Part shown: piece by piece, positions 6,971-11,545 of the stretch
Numbering within the stretch: position 1 is the stretch's first letter
Layout: the number at the start of each line of letters is the position of its first letter
Assembly: GCA_049578985.1 (NCBI GenBank)
Contig: JBAUMZ010000103.1
Coordinates: 1-11,545, forward strand
DNA: 11,545 nucleotides
Direction of reading: 5' to 3'
DNA from: TH5896 sp049578985
Lineage (GTDB): Archaea; Thermoproteota; Nitrososphaeria; Nitrososphaerales; Nitrososphaeraceae
Notes under the pieces: model-generated
Told to the model about the DNA's origin: nothing
Databases searched by the model: none
Seen by the model: the letters and a program-made list of their open reading frames with translations, nothing else
Translations under genes and position numbers: made by a program

Positions 6971-7441
6971 ATGAATTATCAGAATAACGGCATATGCGTG
7001 GCTGTATTATCCATATTAGTAATAACAACACTGAGTCTATTTTCACATGATTCGTCAGTATACGCACAGAATAACTCCACAAGAACTATCGCAGAAAATG
7101 CTGATCCAATTGTCTACCATTTAAGTAGTGATGATCCCTGGAGGGCTTCTATAGCCTTATCTGATGCTACTAGTTTAAAGAACTTGGGACACAACGTGAC
7201 GCTTATGCTTAGCATTGAAGGAGTGCAAGTCGGAGTAAATAATCCTCATAACTTTTTGGCTCTCAGAAATGTGATAAGTAATGTTACTGACTTTATTAAT
7301 GGGGGCGGCAAAGTAGTCGTGTGTGAGATCTGCCTAGAAATCGCTGGTTACGAGAAAGACGATTTAATTAACGGAGCAATTCTTGGAACTCCTGAATTAT
7401 CATCTAGAATACTTACTAACGCTACAGTAGTTGACTATTAA
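6971..7441 (+). CDS. Exported DsrE-family protein
   Basis: A 156-residue DsrE/DsrF-like protein carrying an N-terminal signal peptide (residues 7-32: a hydrophobic core, then VYA-Q), so it acts outside the cytoplasmic membrane. This is unlike the cytoplasmic sulfur-relay DsrEFH complex. The DsrE fold is indicated by YHLSSDDPWRASIALSDAT (49-67), the strand VTLMLSIEGVQ, an amphipathic region to VTDFINGGGKVVVC, and CLEIAGYEKDDLINGAILGT (121-140). Cys118 and Cys121 form CEIC, where the family places its active cysteine. Proposed role: handling sulfur or thiol groups, or a redox carrier; the substrate is unknown. It has its own TATA-like box and is divergent from oxalate decarboxylase. The stop at 7439-7441 directly abuts the decayed transporter. 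Confidence 0.75.
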   Translation: MNYQNNGICVAVLSILVITTLSLFSHDSSVYAQNNSTRTIAENADPIVYHLSSDDPWRASIALSDATSLKNLGHNVTLMLSIEGVQVGVNNPHNFLALRNVISNVTDFINGGGKVVVCEICLEIAGYEKDDLINGAILGTPELSSRILTNATVVDY

Positions 7442-7443
7442 TT

Positions 7444-7917
7444 ATTCTAATACCTGCGTACGAGCTAAGTGAGCCGATCTTGTACATGACGACATTTTCT
7501 ATTCTCTCTGTATCGACCATTCTTACGCCTACATTTTTTGTATTAGCGTAGGGTTCCAGAAGTTGCAATTTCAAGTTCAAATCTTATAGGTTCTGCAACA
7601 TCTGGTGTTGGCATTTTCGTGGCTGGTTGGCTCTTGCCGTACACAGGATCAAACTTAATCGGATCGTAATCTTCAACGTACTGCTTAAATCGCTAGTTCA
7701 GCCAACACTGATGATTGGGATCATATTCATGATTGGACTAAAAGGAACATTTGCAAATGAGGCAGTAATCCTATGTGTACTTCCTTTTGCAGTCTTGCCT
7801 GTCCTTCTAGCAATACGTTATCAGATCTGTGAGTCTGAGGCATCATCAACACTGATCCTCACGTCCGTTGCAATTATTGTTACTGTCCCATTTTACGTGT
7901 GGTTGATTGGTGCTTGA
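7444..7917 (+). pseudogene. AEC-family transporter remnant, frameshifted and 5'-truncated
   Basis: C-terminal part of an auxin-efflux-carrier family (AEC/Mem_trans) permease. One frame from about 7444 to 7548 reads YELSEPILYMTTFSILSVST and then ILTPTFFVLA, ending in TAG 7549-7551. A second frame from 7550 to 7627 reads RVPEVAISSSNLIGSATSGV and then GIFVAG. From 7627 the first frame resumes with LALAVHRIKLNRIVIFNVLL, KSLVQPTLMIGIIFMIGL, and two further helices to TGA 7915-7917. The GIFVAG/LALAV join sits inside a conserved helix, so a single base was lost at 7627. The 96-codon open tail alone looks like a small membrane protein but is not one. About half of a roughly 300-residue protein is missing upstream, where DsrE now ends. 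Dead gene. Confidence 0.75.
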
Positions 7918-8162
7918 AAGATGCAAGGTTGCTAAATATCTTATGGCGATGATTTACCTTTCGTAAAGCAACACTTCAATCATTTTACAGAATTCAGAAA
8001 TTTTCATTTATACATGGTTATCTATTAACATATATGTTGTATTTAGGATGGTGGTGATAGTGGTTTCTACAGAGCCGGTACATCCTTCGAATAATAATGA
8101 GACTATGAAGACGTCTATGGTATGCATGACTTCAAACTATCTTCCTATGGTAACTAATACCA

Positions 8163-8372
8163 TTATGAATTTCCAGATTGCCCATTCTCGTATAGCATCT
8201 TTACAATACGCTCATGATTTTTATGCGATGAAAGCTCAATTCTTTCATTTTCTATTTGTGCCTTCATACGTTGTAGTATTACTATTACTATTATTATTGC
8301 TAGATTGATTGGAAGTCTTGTTCTTGTTTTCGAAATGAGAATGATGTGAACCTGGAGGATAATAGTAGCCAT
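8163..8372 (-). CDS. Doubtful small membrane-anchored protein
   Basis: A 69-codon ORF on the minus strand. Residues about 22-34 are hydrophobic (INLAIIIVIVILQ). They are followed by a charged, probably coiled-coil helix, RMKAQIENERIELSSHKNHE then RIVKMLYENGQ. That tail looks like true protein, while the first 20 residues are less convincing. A TATA-like GCATAAATC lies about 27 bp before the ATG, so a leaderless message is possible. The ATG and first codons lie within one arm of a perfect inverted repeat. It may also be the 3' end of a larger decayed membrane protein. No family recognised. Confidence 0.4.
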   Translation of the reverse strand: MATIILQVHIILISKTRTRLPINLAIIIVIVILQRMKAQIENERIELSSHKNHERIVKMLYENGQSGNS

Positions 8373-8428
8373 TACTACTCCAGGAATCTGCTATTTTGAT
8401 TTATGCAACAGAGCTGTAATGGCTACTA
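8363..8428. repeat. 13-bp perfect inverted repeat (8363-8375 and 8416-8428)
   Basis: TAGTAGCCATTAC and its exact reverse complement GTAATGGCTACTA, separated by 40 bp. Each arm, read outward, contains ATGGCTACTA. The arms overlap the start of the minus-strand small ORF. Confidence 0.7.
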
Positions 8429-8445
8429 CGGGGATCTGCTATTTT
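8383..8445. repeat. Direct repeat (8383-8397 and 8431-8445)
   Basis: GGAATCTGCTATTTT and GGGATCTGCTATTTT, 14 of 15 identical, 48 bp apart. Interleaved with the inverted repeat so that one copy lies in its loop and the other just beyond its right arm. Confidence 0.6.
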
Positions 8446-8887
8446 CTTGGAAGTGATTAAATGCTATCAATTCCGATCACCTAACTACTATTTTCGCCCG
8501 TCTGGTATATATCAAGTCATGGCCAAGAGAAAATTGACTAAGATTTATCGACTAGTGCAAAATTGGTTCTTGCACGCTAACAAGGACTAACTGCTCTTTC
8601 GATTGGGCTCGATGTATGAACCGAACAGAAAGCGGCTTGCAAAGGCAGTAACTGAAAGACTCAGCTTGTAGTTATATATTATCCATAGCGAACTGGTACG
8701 AGTAATGATTTTAGAAATTGATTTTTATGTTGTGCTAGTGCGTTATAATACTATAAGAATAGGTGTCTCAGATTTGGTAAGTATGTATAGGGTAAGTATA
8801 CTGAAAATAGAACCATGATAATGAGTTCGATCTTTATACTAGAATCCTTAATACGGTGCATTAACATTTGAAATAGTGTCGAGCTAG

Positions 8888-9442
8888 TTGGGGAGGATTA
8901 TCATTAGGCCAATTGTTATAATCGGTATTAGTATCTCAATTGTCATTGCACTTTCTATGGCTCTCTACTACTATACGCAGGGACCTAATCCTACATACGC
9001 CATCACGAGAACAATAGATGGGATACAATGTAATACGATGGAACAGGCAGTTTTCCATATCCATGCTCACCTTGACATTTTCATTAATGGTGAACCTATT
9101 ATTGTACCTTCGCAGGTTGGAATAAATCCGGACGCGAGATGTCTATACTGGCTCCATACACACGACGATAGTGGTATTATTCATATCGAAGCACCTGTAA
9201 AGAGAGAATTTACCATTGGGAATTTCTTTGATATCTGGGGAAAGGTATTCAACAATACTCATTTATTCGATGAGAGAGACACAGATAGTACATTGAGTGT
9301 ATATGTGAATGGTAATAAAGTACCTACAAATGCGGACTACAGAAGTATAAATCTTAATGCTCATGACGAAATCGCAATAGTCTACGGAGTGATGCCATCT
9401 GATAAAATACCTTCAAGATACGAGTTTCCGCAAGGCTTGTGA
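8888..9442 (+). CDS. Membrane-anchored protein with HIHAHL histidine cluster
   Basis: A 184-residue conserved protein of unknown function. Residues 9-29 form one transmembrane anchor (IVIIGISISIVIALSMALYYY), with the rest probably outside. The motifs are HIHAHLDIFINGEP (57-70), CLYWLHTHDDSGIIHIEAP (85-103) and FTIGNFFDIWG (108-118). Histidines 57, 59, 61, 90, 92 and 99 and cysteines 48 and 85 would make a good metal site, probably copper or zinc, but this is inferred. I recall similar proteins with the same motifs in archaea and actinobacteria, without an assigned role. The start is TTG at 8888, since a TAG at 8885 precedes it and there is no ATG nearby. A TATA-like CTTTATACT lies about 50 bp upstream. 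Intact and standing alone. Confidence 0.75.
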   Translation: MGRIIIRPIVIIGISISIVIALSMALYYYTQGPNPTYAITRTIDGIQCNTMEQAVFHIHAHLDIFINGEPIIVPSQVGINPDARCLYWLHTHDDSGIIHIEAPVKREFTIGNFFDIWGKVFNNTHLFDERDTDSTLSVYVNGNKVPTNADYRSINLNAHDEIAIVYGVMPSDKIPSRYEFPQGL

Positions 9443-9501
9443 CGTAGTCAGGTTTTTCATTTTAGCTATATTTGTTTATCAATCTTAGCTACGGCGATCA
9501 A

Positions 9502-9858
9502 TCCCCCCGTCAGTACAACTCATTTGACCAATACACCTTTCTGGATTACCTCAAATAAGTACAAAAGAAGTTTGGAAAACTAATACTTTTCATAGATAGG
9601 GCACATCAGCATCATCGTTCCACGATGGTAAAAGAGTACATAAAACAATGCAATGATGTCCTTAAAGCGATATATTTTCCTAAAGGATCGCCTGAGTTTA
9701 ATGCTATAGAAGAATGCTGGAGACAGGGAAAATATGATCTGCTTGTATCAAGATATTATCCAAGGTTTGAAGATTTCAGGCATGTCATAGCAAGCTACTA
9801 TAGAACAAGACGTTTCAAATTAGATATAACAAAATATCTATCGAGGGATGTGAGTTAG
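9502..9858 (+). pseudogene. IS630-family transposase C-terminal remnant
   Basis: The last third of an IS630/Tc1-like DDE transposase. The frame reads YTFLDYLK, a TAA at 9556-9558, then VQKKFGKLILFIDRAHQHH, MVKEYIKQCNDVLKAIYF, GSPEFNAIEECWRQGKYDLL and finally YYRTRRFKLDITKYLSRDVS, to TAG 9856-9858. The D of FIDRA and the E of AIEECW are the second and third catalytic residues; the first D and all the N-terminal DNA-binding part are missing. The open 77-codon frame from ATG 9625 is only the tail, not a gene. The family is clear from the motifs. No inverted repeats were identified, and the left boundary is approximate. Confidence 0.8.
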
Positions 9859-10170
9859 TGAATTAATATTATTGGGTTTAGTTCTTTGGATTAATTCTAT
9901 GACTGATAACCTGTAAAAACCTCACAGAGGAAGGGGTTAATCGTTGTTTTGATCATGATCAGAGCGATTGCTCGTGTCAGATGCTATTCCTGTGGTAGGC
10001 TAGACAGTGGTAGTCTAGGTATTGAATTGGAATATACACGTTAATCAAGGCTTGAAAAGCGTTACTGTCTATAACTCTGGCCTTTATTCTTTGGAAATAG
10101 GGCAGTATTCGAACCAACAAGAGATCAGTTGGGATCTCGACCAAACCTTCCTCAATTACCATATTGATAA
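9859..10170. other. Interval after IS630 remnant, with doubtful minus-strand ORF
   Basis: No supported gene. A minus-strand frame at 9977-10162 (61 codons from ATG) has reasonable composition, for example LVEIPTDLLLVRILPYFQRI, but no recognised family. A perfect 12-bp palindrome, TGATCATGATCA, lies at 9950-9961, and a CTAGAC/GTCTAG 6-bp stem at 10000-10018. Confidence 0.4.
9977..10162 (-). CDS. Doubtful 61-residue hypothetical protein
   Basis: ATG at 10162 to stop at 9977. The predicted peptide (EEGLVEIPTDLLLVRILPYF, then FQALINVYIPIQYL) has no membrane segment, no motif and no convincing TATA box. It starts 8 bp from the start-less open frame on the other strand. It may be a remnant or chance. 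Confidence 0.25.
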   Translation of the reverse strand: MVIEEGLVEIPTDLLLVRILPYFQRIKARVIDSNAFQALINVYIPIQYLDYHCLAYHRNSI

Positions 10171-10488
10171 ATTGGTACCCTCTGGGGAAATGATCTAAAA
10201 GAGCTGCGAGCTAAAAGAACTACGATCCATGATCACCAGTATTCATATCGCATCATCCACTTTCCTCGTTATCTTCGTGACACCTTTGAATGTTCCCCTG
10301 CCGGAGCATCAGAACCTGCTCAAGACAATTCAACTGTAGCTGTATCAGACGGTGTAACTAGAATGGGCAAATCAGGAGGATTCGGATGTATCGAATCTAG
10401 AGAGAACATATCATTTCCCGAAAAAGATGTATCAAATTACGAGCTTCAGCGGATGATAAATGGATCGGGAGGATCCTCCAACTCGTAA
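10171..10488 (+). pseudogene. Open frame without start codon, decayed gene fragment
   Basis: 106 codons open between TAA 10168-10170 and TAA 10486-10488, with no ATG, GTG or TTG until ATG 10363. The translation is polar and protein-like: GNDLKELRAKRTTIHDHQYS, then STVAVSDGVTRMGKSGGFG, and FPEKDVSNYELQRM near the end. STVAVSDGVT faintly recalls the metal-binding VADG motif of PPM/PP2C phosphatases, while the Ser/Gly-rich end resembles a surface-protein linker; neither is secure. Best read as a piece of a broken gene that lost its 5' end. Confidence 0.4.
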
Positions 10489-10611
10489 GTAAGGTTGAAT
10501 TGTGATGGGCCATCGCGAGGCTGACTGTTGTACGTCCCCACATAAATGACAATTTAGATTACTGCAAGCTGGCAGAATCTGCTTCCAAGTTCGATAAAAT
10601 TGCATCAGTGG

Positions 10612-10779
10612 ATGCTGTCACTAGTGACATATGATCTCAATATTATATCTAACAACGTAACCTTCAAGATCAGTAATATGATCCTTCCGAATGGGGCAGA
10701 GATTGGGATAACATCCGTGACCCCCATGTGTAAAAAAAACTTATGCAGACATAAGAGTTTATCTTATGTCCATGCATAA
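10612..10779 (+). CDS. Doubtful 55-codon ORF, possible exported-protein fragment
   Basis: ATG 10612 to TAA 10777-10779. LNIISNNVTFKISNMILPNG and AEIGITSVTP look like beta strands from a surface protein, but the tail runs through the A8 tract and the long hairpin, so the end at least is not ancestral coding. It may be a fragment of the same dead gene as 10171-10488. Confidence 0.25.
   Translation: MLSLVTYDLNIISNNVTFKISNMILPNGAEIGITSVTPMCKKNLCRHKSLSYVHA
10732..10779 (-). terminator. Long hairpin followed by U8 on the minus strand
   Basis: TTATGCA plus GACATAAGA (10741-10756), loop GTTTA, TCTTATGTC (10762-10770), two-base bulge CA, then TGCATAA (10773-10779). Sixteen pairs, all matched apart from the bulge. 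On the minus strand the hairpin is followed within one base by eight U (A8 at 10732-10739). This has the shape of an intrinsic terminator for a minus-strand transcript, though archaea usually use U-tracts without hairpins. No clear minus-strand gene ends here. Confidence 0.5.
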
Positions 10780-10810
10780 CGAAACAGATTTTCTAGCCAT
10801 TAGTTTCTAC

Positions 10811-10877
10811 TAGTAGTAATATAATATACCTTATGGTTCATTCGTCGAATGTTCTAGTCGCAAAGTAGTAGTAATAT
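10811..10877. repeat. 12-bp direct repeat TAGTAGTAATAT
   Basis: Exact copies at 10811-10822 and 10866-10877, 55 bp apart, both rich in TAG/TAT. The second copy overlaps the ATG of the small ORF at 10876. Confidence 0.5.
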
Positions 10878-11013
10878 GGTCTTGTGGCCACAAGTCGATA
10901 TAGCAGACGTTCTTCTCCATGAATTATCCGAAGTGCTGAAAAATACTGGAAAACATATTGGAAGTTCATTATACCAACTGAAGTCAAGAGTATTGACATG
11001 TGTTACCCGTTAA
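10876..11013 (+). CDS. Doubtful 45-residue helical ORF
   Basis: ATG 10876 to TAA 11011-11013. Predicted peptide VDIADVLLHELSEVLKNTGK followed by HIGSSLYQLKSRVL is helix-like with a good balance of charged and hydrophobic residues. No family, no obvious TATA box at the right distance. Could be a remnant. Confidence 0.25.
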   Translation: MVLWPQVDIADVLLHELSEVLKNTGKHIGSSLYQLKSRVLTCVTR

Positions 11014-11508
11014 AGCAATTGGCTTTCAGCTATTGAGGAAATTTGATTGTAGATCGAGTCAAAGTTATAGTATGCTCTGTTCGGGTGGAAAATAGTGACC
11101 AATCACTGTAATACTGTGTCAGATTCTGCAGCACTTGGAATGCTTACTGTCTGTTAGATGGAGTTATAAAAAGAAGTCGAGCCGACCGATTCCTTGATAC
11201 CTTCCTGATGTCTTGTACCCATATTTCTTCTGGCATATCTATATATCGGCAATACACACCAGTGCTACTTTCACCGTCTTGAGATTTTCAATGGAGCCCT
11301 AGCTAGATCCTATATACAATATATACCTTAACAAATGTCTCCAAAGGATTTATCATCGCTGTTTTGTGCCATTCATTTTGCATTAGTTAGTAGCTCTATC
11401 ATTTCATTCTAGGCAGATACTGATATTGTATGGCATAAGAGTTAAGTCTAATTTGACGATCAAACTACTACTACCCATCTACATTGTATACCTCCCTAAA
11501 TTTAGAAG
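11014..11508. other. Right-hand interval without supported gene
   Basis: About 500 AT-rich bases. The only small frame of note is on the minus strand, 11144-11236 (30 residues, WVQDIRKVSRNRSARLLFIT), which is faintly like the start of an AbrB-type domain but too short to call. No repeats or RNA genes seen apart from the hairpins at the extreme right. Confidence 0.45.
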
Positions 11509-11543
11509 TAGAAAAACTTGTTTTTCTAATAGCTAAACTATTA
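11509..11543. repeat. Two adjacent hairpins at the right edge
   Basis: TAGAAAAACTTGTTTTTCTA (11509-11528) is a 9-bp inverted repeat around TT. It overlaps TAATAG, CTAAA, CTATTA (11527-11543), a 6-bp hairpin. Both lie at the window edge, so their context is unknown. Confidence 0.55.
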
Positions 11544-11545
11544 TT

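Larger units (their letters stand above)
7918..8887. other. Gene-sparse interval with repeats and doubtful small ORFs
   Basis: Nearly 1 kb between the dead transporter and the HIHAHL gene. The plus-strand frame 8048-8308 ends in a run of leucines from low-complexity CTA/TTA sequence and looks spurious. The minus-strand ORF at 8163-8372 is more protein-like. A short ATG frame at 8519-8590 (MAKRKLTKIYRLVQNWF, 23 residues) is too short to judge. Structures: the 13-bp inverted repeat at 8363/8416, the direct repeat at 8383/8431, and a weak GTGCAA/TTGCAC stem at 8555-8575. Confidence 0.55.

Noticed and set aside
7627..7917. Stand-alone 96-residue membrane protein
   Set aside because: Upstream frames continue the same AEC transporter sequence, and the ORF begins in the middle of a conserved helix.
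8048..8308. Plus-strand 86-codon ORF ending in a leucine run
   Set aside because: Low-complexity TTA/CTA sequence, no TATA box at the right spacing, odd composition, and it overlaps a more protein-like minus-strand frame.
9625..9858. Stand-alone 77-residue gene
   Set aside because: The transposase sequence continues upstream in the same frame past a nonsense codon, so the ATG is an internal Met.
10080..10100. tRNA-like T-loop (GGTTCGAATAC on the minus strand)
   Set aside because: The flanking bases do not form a 5-bp T-stem, and no acceptor stem or anticodon arm fits around it.
1..11545. CRISPR array or tandem repeat locus
   Set aside because: No regularly spaced repeats of 24-37 bp were seen; the repeats present are short pairs only.

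Overview
The window looks like a gene-poor accessory region from an ammonia-oxidising archaeon (Nitrososphaerota/Thaumarchaeota, perhaps a soil Nitrososphaera or Nitrosocosmicus type). This is inferred. Intact genes have AT-rich, TATA-like boxes about 25-50 bp before their start codons and short or no leaders. The protein types also fit that group: a two-domain cupredoxin, an exported DsrE-like protein, a DoxX protein, a one-pass protein with an HIHAHL motif, and worn IS5-like and IS630-like transposases. No ribosomal, tRNA or other core marker is present to prove the lineage.

Layout, left to right. (1) 1-1071 (+): a NirK-like/two-domain multicopper cupredoxin whose frame runs off the left edge. 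(2) 1152-1532 (+): an internally deleted IS5-like transposase remnant. (3) 1566-1750 (-): a possible small gene remnant, then 1752-2003 (-), a small membrane-anchored protein. (4) 2004-2705: no convincing gene, one perfect hairpin. (5) 2706-3146 (-): DoxX, divergent from an unlisted 47-residue His/Cys/Asp-rich protein at 3276-3419 (+). (6) 3562-4578 (-): an exported surface protein. (7) 4676-5498 (+): a broken fusion of a beta-rich surface domain and a thermonuclease domain, with an internal TAG and a late frameshift. (8) 5564-6727 (-): a complete bicupin oxalate decarboxylase. (9) 6971-7441 (+): an exported DsrE-like protein, directly followed by a frameshifted, 5'-truncated AEC-family transporter (7444-7917). 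(10) 7918-8887: sparse, with a doubtful minus-strand small membrane protein and a 13-bp inverted repeat. (11) 8888-9442 (+): the membrane-anchored HIHAHL protein. (12) 9502-9858 (+): an IS630-family transposase C-terminus with a nonsense codon. (13) 9859-11545: mostly decayed sequence, with a start-less 106-codon open frame, a few doubtful small ORFs, and a long hairpin next to an A8 tract (U8 on the minus strand).

How it fits together. At least four decayed coding regions (two transposases, a nuclease fusion, a transporter) sit between genes that look intact and mostly have their own promoters. This is the pattern of a region of repeated insertion and decay, not of a single operon. The intact genes lean towards the cell surface and metals: a copper oxidase, a probable metal-binding peptide, a His-cluster membrane protein, a Mn-type cupin enzyme and an exported thiol protein. 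I see no convincing multi-gene defence or biosynthetic system. The best leads are the oxalate decarboxylase, the 47-residue His/Cys peptide, the 10741-10779 hairpin and the 8363-8445 repeat cluster.
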